Of a stretch of 16,648 nt of DNA, positions 1 through 7,827 are shown one piece after another. The first letter of the stretch is position 1, and each line of letters starts with the position of its first letter. Position numbers and translations under genes: made by a program. The DNA comes from an uncultured Bacilli bacterium (lineage in GTDB: Bacteria; Bacillota_I; Bacilli_A; RFN20; CAG-288), in the NCBI GenBank assembly GCA_934725685.1, contig CAKVBX010000033.1, positions 1 to 16,648 of the forward strand, given 5' to 3'. The notes beneath the pieces were generated by a model, which was not told where the DNA came from, searched no databases, and saw only the letters and a program-made list of their open reading frames with translations.

Positions 1-105
1 GGACTAGTCCAAGAAGGTAATCCTCAATTGTTATGTACACTTTTTTCAATGTGTCCTTGACAAAGGGTACACATCATAAGTTCCGTCCTTTCCGATAAGG
101 CTTTT
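1..105. other. Gene-free left end with IS-like terminal repeats
   Basis: No coding sequence is visible. The stretch holds a perfect palindrome GGACTAGTCC (1-10), an imperfect inverted repeat (ATGTACACTTTT at 33-44 against AAAGGGTACACAT at 62-74) and a run CCTT-TCCGAT-AAGG followed by CTTTTTTA (88-108), which could be a very short terminator for plus-strand transcription entering from the left. The repeats ending in TACACA suggest an insertion-sequence edge, but this is weak. Confidence 0.3.
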
Positions 106-1380
106 TTATTTATCCATCCGCTCTTTTCCGATGGAAAGCATCAACTTGATTCTGTTTTCCTGATTGACTTTCGGTGCACCGGCATCATAATCAACAGCGA
201 CAATATTGGCATTCGGCATCTTTTCTCGGACTTTCCGGATCATTCCCTTACCGGAAATGTGATTCGGAAGACAACCGAACGGCTGTGTGCAAACGATGTT
301 CTCGTAACCGGTATCGGCAAGCTCCAGCATTTCGCCGGTAAGAAGCCAGCCTTCTCCCATGCGGTTTCCCATTCCGTTGACGCCGACGGTAAGTTCCTTG
401 ACGTGTTGATAGGTGCTCGGGACTTCGAAATCCGAATGTTCCCGGATGGCATCATTGAACATGTTCTGAATGTGGGTGCAATAATCAAACAGAATCTTGC
501 ATCCGAAGCGTTTGAGCCGATGTCCGCCGTAGAGATCACAATCGATGATTCGGTTATCGATTTTAAACAGGACGAAATTCATCATGCCAGGAAGATTGAC
601 CTCACAATCCTCGCTTCGCAAAAACTTTTCAAGGTTGTTATTTCCTAGTGCCGCGTATTTTACATAGATTTCTCCGACGACACCGACTTTCAGCCGCTTC
701 TTCCCGTCTTTTTTGATGGCAGCGAATTCCTCGGTGATTTTCGCAAGATTTCGCTTCACTACTTTCATCTTATAGCCATCACGGTGAAGCATCTGATTCG
801 AAAGCTCTTCAATCCATTTCTGGGTGAGCCTTTCCGCTTCTCCCTTGTTGACCTCATAAGGTTCCACCTGATTCTTCAGACACATGATGAGGTCACCGTA
901 AATGACAGCCGCAACGGCACGTCGGATAAGGGGAATGGTAATCTTCATGCCGGGATTCGGTTCCAGTCCGGAAAGATTGACGGAAATCGTCGGAACATAT
1001 CCCAGGCCCGCCCTTTCCAAGCCTTTCCTCAGTAGTTTGATATAGTTCGAGGCACGACATCCGCCACCCGTCTGAGAGAGCAGCAACGCGACATGATGGA
1101 GGTCATATTTTCCACTTTGAAGCGCATGGATCATCTGACCGCAGCTCAGTATGGCCGGATAGCACATATCGTTCTGAATATATTTCAGGCCAGTCTGCGC
1201 AATCTCAGGGCTGGTATCCGTCAAAAGTTCCGCATGATAGCCGTAATGATTGAACACCTTCTGCAGCATCGCAAAGTGAATCGGTGCCATCATCGGAAAC
1301 AGAAGTGTATAGGTTTTCCTCATCTTCTTGGTGAAGATGATGCGGCCCGTCTTATCTCTTTTCAGTTTCTGTTCCTTCAT
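106..1380 (-). CDS. 2-hydroxyacyl-CoA dehydratase-like (HgdB-related) Fe-S protein
   Basis: This 424-residue protein resembles the dehydratase-component family of 2-hydroxyglutaryl-CoA dehydratase, whose members carry a [4Fe-4S] cluster and work with an ATP-dependent activase. Visible cysteines suited to cluster binding are C73 and C80 (in NDMCYPAILSCGQ), C108 (GGGCRASNY), and C364 and C370 (CTQPFGCLPNH). Its ATG overlaps the stop codon of the upstream activase gene by 4 nt (ATGA), so the two are translationally coupled. In many Firmicutes the two segments form one protein of about 1400 residues; here they add up to 1405 residues in two genes. The substrate cannot be read from the sequence. 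No member of a classical amino-acid fermentation pathway is adjacent, so calling it a catabolic dehydratase would be a guess. It is the last gene of the operon in the window; the TAA stop is at 106-108. Confidence 0.85.
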   Translation of the reverse strand: MKEQKLKRDKTGRIIFTKKMRKTYTLLFPMMAPIHFAMLQKVFNHYGYHAELLTDTSPEIAQTGLKYIQNDMCYPAILSCGQMIHALQSGKYDLHHVALLLSQTGGGCRASNYIKLLRKGLERAGLGYVPTISVNLSGLEPNPGMKITIPLIRRAVAAVIYGDLIMCLKNQVEPYEVNKGEAERLTQKWIEELSNQMLHRDGYKMKVVKRNLAKITEEFAAIKKDGKKRLKVGVVGEIYVKYAALGNNNLEKFLRSEDCEVNLPGMMNFVLFKIDNRIIDCDLYGGHRLKRFGCKILFDYCTHIQNMFNDAIREHSDFEVPSTYQHVKELTVGVNGMGNRMGEGWLLTGEMLELADTGYENIVCTQPFGCLPNHISGKGMIRKVREKMPNANIVAVDYDAGAPKVNQENRIKLMLSIGKERMDK

Positions 1381-4322
1381 TTCTGATTCCTCTTTCTAAG
1401 CGCCTCCAAAAGGGAGCGGATTCTGATTTTCACCGTGCCGAGATTGGTCACTTCATCAATCTTGATCTGGGTATAAATCTTTCCGTGCCGCTCCAGGATA
1501 TCTCTCACTTCATCCGAAGTCACGGCATCGACACCGCATCCGAAGGAAACGAGCTGCATGAGCTGCATATCGTCGTTCGAAGAGACGTACTCCGCCGCTT
1601 TATACATACGGGAATGATAGGTCCATTGGTTGAGAACATGACTCGGTTCCGGCTTCTTCACCATTCTAGCGATGACATCCTCCGAAATGACGGCACAGCC
1701 ATACTGAAGGATGAGCTTATCGATGTCATGGTTGATGAGCGGATCGACATGGTAAGGTCTTCCTGCTAAGACAATGATAGTCTTATTCTCTTTTCTCGCC
1801 TCGGCAATAATTTCCATTCCTTTATCGAAGATGGTTTTCTCATAGTTGTCATAAGCTTCAAAAGCAAGTTTTGCTGCCTTCTTCACACTACGTTTCCCTA
1901 ATGTAGGATAATAGTCCTTCAGATAATCGTAGATTTTCTCTGCAAAATGACCTTTTTCATAAAGGCTGACATAAGGATTCATATAGCGGATGCCATCCTG
2001 CTCCAGGCGTTTCACATTGGCGCGGATGACCTCGGAATAATAGGCGACGACCGGACAGTTGTAATGATTGTCCGTATGGCTCTCCTTGATATTCCACGTC
2101 ATACAGGGATAGAAGACATTCTTCACTCCTCTGTCGAGAAGATCGATGACATGACCATGCATGAGCTTGGCCGGATAACAGACGGTGTCGCTGGGAATCG
2201 TCATCTGTCCGAGATGATAGAGGTGATTGGAAGAAGGCGAAGACACGACAGGCTGAATGCCGAGACTTGCAAAAAGGGTCGACCAGAAAGGAAGAAGTTC
2301 ATAGAGATTGAGTCCCATCGGAATACCGATTTTGCCTAAAGGATATTTGTTTTCCTCATCCATGGATTTGTCAAAGGAACGGAGAAGACGATACTTGTAA
2401 TCATAGAGGTCGAGAGAAGTATCTCGCGCCTTCTTCGTAATCGGGCGTTCACAGCGATTTCCGCCGATGAAGCTTCTTCCCCCATCGAACCTGGATAAGG
2501 TGAGATGGCAGTGGTTATTGCAGAGCTGACAGAGATAATCCGTCACCTTCCTTTCGAAATGCTCACACTGCGCTTCGGAAAGCATCGAGGATTCCTTCAA
2601 GCCGAGACCTTTGCTGTCTAATGCCGCACCATAGGCACCCATCAGACCGGCGATATCGCTTCGGATGACTTCTGTCCCGAGTTCTTTTTCAAAGGAGCGA
2701 AGCACAGAATCATTGAGGAAGGTACCTCCCTGGACGACAATCTTCGTCCCGAGATCCTCCCTGCTTGCGCAGCGGATGACCTTATAAAGGGCATTCTTGA
2801 CCACGGAAATGGCAAGACCTGCGGCGATATCCTCCACCGAGGCGCCGTCTTTCTGTGCCTGTTTGACGGAAGAGTTCATGAAGACCGTGCAACGGGAACC
2901 CAAGTTCACCGGACGTTTGGCAAAGAGGCCCTTCTTAGCGAAGTCGGAAACAGAATACCCTAAGGAAGAAGCAAAGGTCTGAAGGAAGGAACCGCAGCCG
3001 GAGGAGCAGGCCTCATTGAGGAAGATGTCATCAATCACACCATTACGGATCTTGAAGCATTTGATATCCTGACCGCCGATATCGATGACAAATTCTACAT
3101 CGGGAAGGAAATGCTTGGCCGCCTCGAAATGGGCCATCGTCTCCACGATGCCGTGATCGAATCGGAAGGCGTTCTTCACAAGTTCCTCTCCGTAACCGGT
3201 GGAAGAGGAACCGGCGACATAGGCATTGGCGTTCTTCCGATGATAGAAGTCGAGGAGCATATGGTGCAGTTGGACAATCGGATCTCCCTGATTGGAGACA
3301 TAGGCGGAATAACGGATCTGATCGTCTTTGTCGATGGCCACCATCTTCAGTGTCGTCGATCCGGAATCGACACCGAGATAAAGCGGTCCTTCATACTCCT
3401 CCAAGGGAAGACAGGGCACATGGTTCTTTTCCTGTCTCTTCACGAAGGCTTCGTATTCCGCCTCATCCTTGAAAAGAGGATCGAGGTAGGCGAAGTTTTC
3501 GTTGTTTCTGTAGTTCCGGACTTTGTCCATGATGGAGGAAAGTCTTGTCTCTTTGTCTTTCTTTGCCAATAAGGCGGCGCCGATGGCGACAAAGTAAAGG
3601 GAGTTCTCAGGGAGAACACCTTCTACAGCTAGGACTTTGTCGAAACACTTTCTCAGTTCCGGCATGAAGGTGAGCGGGCCGCCGAGGTACATGACATTGC
3701 CTTTGATTTCCCGCCCCTGGGAAAGGCCGGCAATGGTCTGATTGACAACGGAATAGAAAATACTCTCCGCGATGTCTTCCTTTCTTGCACCTTGGTTGAG
3801 CAAGGGCTGAATATCGCTTTTTGCAAAGACACCGCAGCGGGAAGCGATGGTATAGGTCCTTTCGTGATGGCTGGCGAGTTCGTTCATCTCTTCCGTTTTC
3901 ACATTGAGAAGGTTCGCCATCTGATCGATGAAGGCTCCCGTGCCACCGGCACAGGTTCCGTTCATTCTGACTTCCACGCCATTGTTCAGAAATAGTACTT
4001 TCGCATCCTCTCCACCGAGTTCGATGATACTGTCGACAGAAGGATAGAAACGCCTCGTCGTTTCCCTTGTGGCATAGACTTCCTGATAGAACGGAAAATC
4101 GCAACCTTCCGCAATGCCCATGCCGGCGCTTCCGGTGAAAGAAAGGGAGACGGAATCCCTACCGAAAAAAGGTCCTTCCTTCAGTCGATCAAGAACTTCC
4201 TCCAGTTTCTCGGAAATTCTCGAATAATGACGTTCGTAGAGGGTGAAGAGGACTTCATCCTCATCGGAAAGTACGACCGCCTTGATGGTTGTCGATCCAA
4301 TATCGATACCGACAGAAATCAT
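1377..4322 (-). CDS. Acyl-CoA dehydratase activase, tandem BcrAD/BadFG ATPase domains plus DUF2229
   Basis: This 981-residue protein has two ASKHA-fold activase domains in tandem. The first has the phosphate loop GIDIGSTT (residues 5-12) and cysteines C124 (NGTCAGGTGAF) and C163 (ASRCGVFAKSD). The second has GVDSGSTT (317-324) with C439, C443 and C478. In HgdC/BcrAD activases, such cysteines hold a [4Fe-4S] cluster at the dimer interface, and ATP hydrolysis drives electron transfer to the dehydratase. From about residue 590 follows a DUF2229-type region rich in cysteines (C598, C601, C605, C624, C715, C740), then a dehydratase-like stretch containing LAGRPYHVDP. Its start overlaps the stop of the membrane-protein gene upstream by 4 nt, and its stop overlaps the start of the dehydratase-like gene downstream. 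The tandem arrangement and length match the large fused activases of anaerobic Firmicutes. The electron donor and substrate are unknown. Confidence 0.9.
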   Translation of the reverse strand: MISVGIDIGSTTIKAVVLSDEDEVLFTLYERHYSRISEKLEEVLDRLKEGPFFGRDSVSLSFTGSAGMGIAEGCDFPFYQEVYATRETTRRFYPSVDSIIELGGEDAKVLFLNNGVEVRMNGTCAGGTGAFIDQMANLLNVKTEEMNELASHHERTYTIASRCGVFAKSDIQPLLNQGARKEDIAESIFYSVVNQTIAGLSQGREIKGNVMYLGGPLTFMPELRKCFDKVLAVEGVLPENSLYFVAIGAALLAKKDKETRLSSIMDKVRNYRNNENFAYLDPLFKDEAEYEAFVKRQEKNHVPCLPLEEYEGPLYLGVDSGSTTLKMVAIDKDDQIRYSAYVSNQGDPIVQLHHMLLDFYHRKNANAYVAGSSSTGYGEELVKNAFRFDHGIVETMAHFEAAKHFLPDVEFVIDIGGQDIKCFKIRNGVIDDIFLNEACSSGCGSFLQTFASSLGYSVSDFAKKGLFAKRPVNLGSRCTVFMNSSVKQAQKDGASVEDIAAGLAISVVKNALYKVIRCASREDLGTKIVVQGGTFLNDSVLRSFEKELGTEVIRSDIAGLMGAYGAALDSKGLGLKESSMLSEAQCEHFERKVTDYLCQLCNNHCHLTLSRFDGGRSFIGGNRCERPITKKARDTSLDLYDYKYRLLRSFDKSMDEENKYPLGKIGIPMGLNLYELLPFWSTLFASLGIQPVVSSPSSNHLYHLGQMTIPSDTVCYPAKLMHGHVIDLLDRGVKNVFYPCMTWNIKESHTDNHYNCPVVAYYSEVIRANVKRLEQDGIRYMNPYVSLYEKGHFAEKIYDYLKDYYPTLGKRSVKKAAKLAFEAYDNYEKTIFDKGMEIIAEARKENKTIIVLAGRPYHVDPLINHDIDKLILQYGCAVISEDVIARMVKKPEPSHVLNQWTYHSRMYKAAEYVSSNDDMQLMQLVSFGCGVDAVTSDEVRDILERHGKIYTQIKIDEVTNLGTVKIRIRSLLEALRKRNQK

Positions 4323-5455
4323 TTCTTATCCTCCTTGTCGGAGAAGTCGATGACGACGCCGTGGGATGGTTCTTCCTGACTCTCCGGTTCCACAACGATA
4401 TCCGGCTGTTTATCTTCGTAACGCCTAGGTTCCGGGAAGAAGGAACCGCGGGCTGCACTTTCCTCGCCGTGGATGTAGTTAGGGTTGTGATAGGCCTGAT
4501 TAATATAGGCCTTCATCGCATCCGGAATCTTATCCGGAAGTTCATTAGAAAGAGCCTCAATGATGCTGTAGTCATTGATGAGGCCAAGATACTGAAGGAA
4601 TAGGCCATAGAAGACCGAGACTGCCGGAGTGATGAGACAAAGGAGCGGAACCAGGGAAGAGTTGCTCGTCGTGATGAGAGAAGTGAGGTAGGTACTTCCC
4701 GCATAGAGCAGTGTGAAAATGACCATGAAGGGCCAGTTATAGGCAAAATGACAGGAGACTTCCCGGAAGGCGAGGGAACGGCCGAATCCGTTCTTGGCGA
4801 GGCTTCTCGCCTGAGAAGCGGAGATGTTCTTGTCGATATCAGGAAGGACGATGGTGGCAAGCTGATGGTAGGTGAGATTCATCGGAACAGTGCAGAAGAG
4901 GAAGACAAAGATGGGGAGGAAGAAGCAGACGGAGATGAAGATGGACAACGGCTGCTGCAGCGCACTCATGTTCGTTAAGAAATAGGTCGAGATATCGTTT
5001 ATGTTCTCATAGGGATCGTTGATCATCTCCGTGAGCTTCAGGTAGACCTCCTTGCTATCCGGATAGGCGTTCACCATATTGGGTAGAACCTGGAAAAAGA
5101 TGACATAGGAAAGAAGAAGCAGGGAGAAAGAGAGGAAGAATGTAGACAGCGCACCGAAAATTCCGCCTTTCCGTTCCCGGAAGAATGCGATATATCCGTC
5201 CTTATAGGAAAAACCTGGTTTCCCGATTCCGATCAGATGGTAACGGATTCTCCGCTCGACGGTATAGAACATCGGCAGGATGAAATAGACGGCGAAAAAA
5301 GACAAAATAAAACTGTACATCGCCAAAAAGAAAATGCAGGAAAGAAGGAAAGCAGGCAAAATGAGATAAAGAAAATCGACAGCGATCTCTTTCCCCATCA
5401 CACGTTTCCAGGATGACCTCACAAAAGCACGAAGATCGTTCTTAGATTTGTTCAT
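4319..5455 (-). CDS. Polytopic membrane protein of unknown function
   Basis: I do not recognise a family. The ATG at 5455 is chosen because AGGAGG lies about 8-10 nt upstream; an in-frame GTG at 5464 falls too close to that site. The product has 378 residues. Hydrophobic segments appear near residues 26-65 (two adjacent helices), 100-125, 165-190, 235-255 and 262-290, so about six membrane spans. A hydrophilic, probably cytoplasmic tail of about 85 residues is rich in Glu, Pro and Asp. Regularly spaced charged loops between spans give no transporter signature. The gene follows the NERD-like gene by 25 nt and overlaps the activase start by 4 nt (ATGA), so it is co-translated with the dehydratase system. 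It could be a membrane anchor or a transporter for that pathway, or an unrelated passenger; the sequence does not decide. Confidence 0.8.
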   Translation of the reverse strand: MNKSKNDLRAFVRSSWKRVMGKEIAVDFLYLILPAFLLSCIFFLAMYSFILSFFAVYFILPMFYTVERRIRYHLIGIGKPGFSYKDGYIAFFRERKGGIFGALSTFFLSFSLLLLSYVIFFQVLPNMVNAYPDSKEVYLKLTEMINDPYENINDISTYFLTNMSALQQPLSIFISVCFFLPIFVFLFCTVPMNLTYHQLATIVLPDIDKNISASQARSLAKNGFGRSLAFREVSCHFAYNWPFMVIFTLLYAGSTYLTSLITTSNSSLVPLLCLITPAVSVFYGLFLQYLGLINDYSIIEALSNELPDKIPDAMKAYINQAYHNPNYIHGEESAARGSFFPEPRRYEDKQPDIVVEPESQEEPSHGVVIDFSDKEDKK

Positions 5456-5480
5456 GAATAGCACACCTCCTAAAATATTA

Positions 5481-6137
5481 TCACTTCTTTTTCTTGTTCG
5501 TCTCCATCTGTTCCTTCACCCGGTCGGAACGCTCCTTGATGATATCGACAAGCAGCTTAACCTTTTCGTCACTGAACGGAGAGACGGAATCATCCTGGGA
5601 ATTCCGGATGGTCTCCGCAAGTTCCTCCACGGAGAGAAAACAGGATTCATAATCCTTGACGTGGATTCCTTTAGGCACCACCAGGGAAGGATTGTAGACC
5701 GTCATGGCGATAAATGCATGCTTCTCATGTCCGATCATCACATCATCCTCAAAATCACGGACCAATTCCTTCCCGATGAAAACAGGATTCGGAATCGTCT
5801 GGACTTTTCCATCCGTCCTCTTGAGGAACAGAGAGGCATCCCTCACATTGCCGTAGATACCGCCGAATGCGAGGAAATCGTTGATGAGGTAAATATATTT
5901 CTCAGTGAAAAGGATGTGGTCAACCTTGGTAGGTTCCATCTCGTCCTTGCTGAGAAACACCCGGACATCATTGAGAAGATAGCAGTCCTCCTCATCCGCA
6001 TACTGATAAAGAATGCGGTAGATTTTCCCACGATGATGCTTTCTCTCCATTCTGAGGGACAGGGCATCATAACAGAGAAGAAAAGCGAAGAGAAGAATCA
6101 GAAGGAGAAGGACAAGGACAAAAATCAGACCTGCCAT
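5481..6137 (-). CDS. Membrane-anchored NERD-like protein with degenerate active site
   Basis: This is a 218-residue protein with one N-terminal membrane anchor (residues 3-22, almost all Leu, Ile, Val and Phe) followed by a soluble domain. The soluble part resembles the nuclease-related domain (NERD): a YLLNDV strand (53-58), KVDHILFTEKYIYLIN (71-86) and GGIYGN (92-97), matching the family pattern of a strand, IDH, then a strand ending in the catalytic ExK followed by G-x-I-x-G. D73 is kept, but ExK is replaced by NDF, so nuclease activity looks unlikely. The ATG at 6137 is preferred to an upstream in-frame alternative start at 6167: AAGGA lies at the right spacing inside the end of deoD, and deoD stops just one base before. 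It is cotranscribed with deoD and the following membrane protein. The NERD assignment rests on pattern resemblance only. Confidence 0.7.
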   Translation of the reverse strand: MAGLIFVLVLLLLILLFAFLLCYDALSLRMERKHHRGKIYRILYQYADEEDCYLLNDVRVFLSKDEMEPTKVDHILFTEKYIYLINDFLAFGGIYGNVRDASLFLKRTDGKVQTIPNPVFIGKELVRDFEDDVMIGHEKHAFIAMTVYNPSLVVPKGIHVKDYESCFLSVEELAETIRNSQDDSVSPFSDEKVKLLVDIIKERSDRVKEQMETNKKKK

Positions 6138-6138
6138 T

Positions 6139-6837
6139 CTATTCCTTGATGCACTCCAAAGCGACATCCATCATGTTGGTGAAAGACTGTTCTCTTTCCT
6201 TAGCCGTGGTCTCAGCGTGTTCGATCATGCTGTCGGAAATGGTGAGGATGGCGAGAGCTTCCTTGTGAAGCTGAGCGGCGATGCAGTAAAGGCCGTACGC
6301 TTCCATCTCGCAGGCGAGGATTCCCATGGCCGCCCATGGTTTCCAGTCTTCACCATAGAAATTGTCGGAAGAGAGGACTTGACCGACCTGATAACGGTAG
6401 CCGAACTGTTTGGCGGCCTGGATGGCTTCCTCCATGACAGGATAGGAAGCGATGGCCGAGAAAGTTCCGGGGAGATTGTACTGACTCGACCAGGAAGAAT
6501 TGGTGCTCGCACCCTGGGCGATGACGAGATCGAAAAGCTTCAGGTCCTTGGAAGTGGAACCTGCGGAACCGATGCGGATGATTCTGTCGACTCCATAATG
6601 GGTATAGAGTTCATAGGAATAGATTCCGATGGACGGAATGCCCATTCCGGAGCCCATGACGGAGACTTTCTTCCCCTTGTAGTATCCGGTATAGGCAAGC
6701 ATATTTCTGACGCCGTTGACCTGCTTCACATCACTGAGGTAGTGTTCGGCGATGAACTTGGCGCGGAGAGGATCCCCCGGCATGAGAACGGTCTTGGCGA
6801 ATGCATTCTGTTCGGCTTCATTGTGCGGTGTAGACAT
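6139..6837 (-). CDS. deoD: Purine-nucleoside phosphorylase, DeoD type
   Basis: This 232-residue cytosolic enzyme reversibly phosphorolyses purine ribo- and deoxyribonucleosides to the base plus (deoxy)ribose-1-phosphate, for salvage and nucleoside catabolism. Family hallmarks in order are STPHNEAE near the N-terminus (His contributing to the neighbour's active site in the hexamer), MPGDPLRAKFIAE (phosphate-binding Gly and Arg), GSGMGIPS, IRIGSAGS, ACEMEAYGLY (Glu-Met-Glu ribose contact), and the catalytic-Asp motif TISDSM, usually SDH. Length is normal for DeoD (about 233-239). An AAGGAGG site precedes the ATG. It heads the operon that runs down to position 106, one base ahead of the NERD-like gene. 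Its promoter carries a perfect 12-bp palindrome. The link between nucleoside salvage and the downstream dehydratase system is not obvious and may be only transcriptional. Confidence 0.95.
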   Translation of the reverse strand: MSTPHNEAEQNAFAKTVLMPGDPLRAKFIAEHYLSDVKQVNGVRNMLAYTGYYKGKKVSVMGSGMGIPSIGIYSYELYTHYGVDRIIRIGSAGSTSKDLKLFDLVIAQGASTNSSWSSQYNLPGTFSAIASYPVMEEAIQAAKQFGYRYQVGQVLSSDNFYGEDWKPWAAMGILACEMEAYGLYCIAAQLHKEALAILTISDSMIEHAETTAKEREQSFTNMMDVALECIKE

Positions 6838-6865
6838 ATCAAAAACCTCCTTGATTTGTGACTAT

Positions 6866-6898
6866 ATTGTAACACGGAAAAAACCAATTTCGCGAAAT
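6866..6898 (-). promoter_or_regulatory. Probable deoD promoter with palindromic operator
   Basis: On the minus strand, TGTTACAAT (6866-6874) is an extended -10 element (TGn plus TACAAT) about 30 nt upstream of the deoD ATG. No good -35 is present. Where it would lie, a perfect 12-bp palindrome, ATTTCGCGAAAT (6887-6898), is found instead, with flanking CC/GG extending partial symmetry to 18 bp. A weak -35 under a palindrome suggests regulator control. The regulator is unknown. Confidence 0.5.
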
Positions 6899-6980
6899 CG
6901 GAAAAGGAAAAGAAGAACAATATCAGTTCCGTTTCACCCTTTTCTCGACAACCTGGCTTTCCTTGATGAAAAGTGGAAAC

Positions 6981-7012
6981 AGCCAAAAAAAGAAAAGCTC
7001 CCCGAAGGGAGC
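6981..7012 (-). terminator. Rho-independent terminator of cdaA
   Basis: On the minus strand the hairpin GCTCCC-TTCG-GGGAGC (6997-7012) has a stable UUCG tetraloop and is followed by TTTTCTTTTTTT (6985-6996). It starts 7 bases after the cdaA stop codon and separates cdaA from the deoD operon. Confidence 0.92.
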
Positions 7013-7019
7013 AATAGAA

Positions 7020-7799
7020 TCAGGCGATACGGTCGCGGAAAACCTTTTCGAATTCCATCATCTTGACGTTGTCCAAGACACCGCCATAGGCGATGGAGAT
7101 TCTTCCCGTTTCTTCCGAAACGACGATGGTGACACTATCGGTGAGTTCCGAGATGCCTAAGGCAGCGCGGTGTCTCGCACCGAACTTTCCGACGATGGCC
7201 TTGGTGGAATTCGGATAATAGACAGCGGCAGAGACGATGATGTCCTTGCGGATGATGATGGCACCGTCGTGGAGTCTCGAGCCTTCATAGAAGATGGTCT
7301 CAATGATTTCCGGCGTGATCGGGCAGTTGATGACCGTACCATTTGTCATATAGGTATCCATCGGTGTATCCCGTTCAAACGTGATGAGGGCGCCGGTCTT
7401 GTTGTCGGAGAGCCATTTGACCGCCGTGCAGATATTCTCGATCATCTTCTTCTTGTCGAATCCACCCTTGGCGGCAGAACCTTTCTGCTGTTTCATCGGG
7501 GCCGTCACATACTTGCGGAAAAATCCGGCGTTGATGCTCGTGCAAATGATAGTCGCCGTGAAGATGCTAAGAAGCATGATAAGGGCGAGAAGCTTCAGAT
7601 TGAGAGTGAGGAACAGGATATAGAGAAAATCGAGCACACCGAAACCGATATAGACATAAAGACGCTTCGCCTGCAGACAGAGGAACGTAGACAGTGCGAG
7701 AATCAGGATGATCGAAATGACGTAATCGGCGACGAAATATCCGTCCTGGAAGTTGGTCTTGATCGAGCCGGCCATATATAAAAGATTTATTGTTTCCAT
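7020..7799 (-). CDS. cdaA: Diadenylate cyclase CdaA (c-di-AMP synthase)
   Basis: The 259-residue product condenses two ATP into cyclic di-AMP, the second messenger controlling potassium and osmolyte balance in Firmicutes. Three hydrophobic segments (about 24-43, 48-66, 68-90) anchor it in the membrane. The DisA_N (DAC) domain follows, with the catalytic DGA motif at 178-180 (LHDGAIIIR) and RHR at 209-211 (GARHRAALGISE), then the typical tail TIVVSEETGRISIAYGG. The ATG at 7799 is supported by AGGTGG 7 nt upstream. The membrane part is unlike the Bacillus protein: the FQPELRR motif seen there after TM3 is absent. Unlike the usual cdaA-cdaR-glmM operon, this gene is followed by a strong terminator and an unrelated operon, so CdaR and GlmM regulation, if present, must be encoded elsewhere. 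Confidence 0.95.
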   Translation of the reverse strand: METINLLYMAGSIKTNFQDGYFVADYVISIILILALSTFLCLQAKRLYVYIGFGVLDFLYILFLTLNLKLLALIMLLSIFTATIICTSINAGFFRKYVTAPMKQQKGSAAKGGFDKKKMIENICTAVKWLSDNKTGALITFERDTPMDTYMTNGTVINCPITPEIIETIFYEGSRLHDGAIIIRKDIIVSAAVYYPNSTKAIVGKFGARHRAALGISELTDSVTIVVSEETGRISIAYGGVLDNVKMMEFEKVFRDRIA

Positions 7800-7819
7800 A
7801 ATGTTTCCACCTATCTTTT

Positions 7820-7825
7820 AGTATA
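7820..7825 (-). promoter_or_regulatory. Candidate -10 element for cdaA
   Basis: TATACT on the minus strand lies about 20 nt upstream of the cdaA start, just before the AGGTGG ribosome binding site. No convincing -35 is visible 16-18 nt upstream; that place holds a tandem GCGGAAA repeat and its hairpin partner. The promoter would be weak or activator-dependent. Otherwise cdaA is read from upstream genes. Confidence 0.3.
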
Positions 7826-7827
7826 AA

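Noticed and set aside
88..108. Intrinsic terminator for the operon ending at 106
   Set aside because: The short stem CCTT/AAGG has its T-run on the plus strand only, so it would serve transcription from the left and not the minus-strand operon; the stem is very weak.
3607..4104. 165-codon minus-strand frame inside the activase gene
   Set aside because: Out-of-frame reading of a gene with clear motifs; Arg/Ser/Cys-rich noise composition.
5448..6149. Plus-strand frame opposite the NERD-like gene
   Set aside because: Same length and limits as the real minus-strand gene; low-complexity charged tail and no start signals.
6139..6167. NERD-like gene starting at 6167
   Set aside because: That start lies inside deoD and has no ribosome binding site; the ATG at 6137 has AAGGA at good spacing and precedes the hydrophobic anchor directly.
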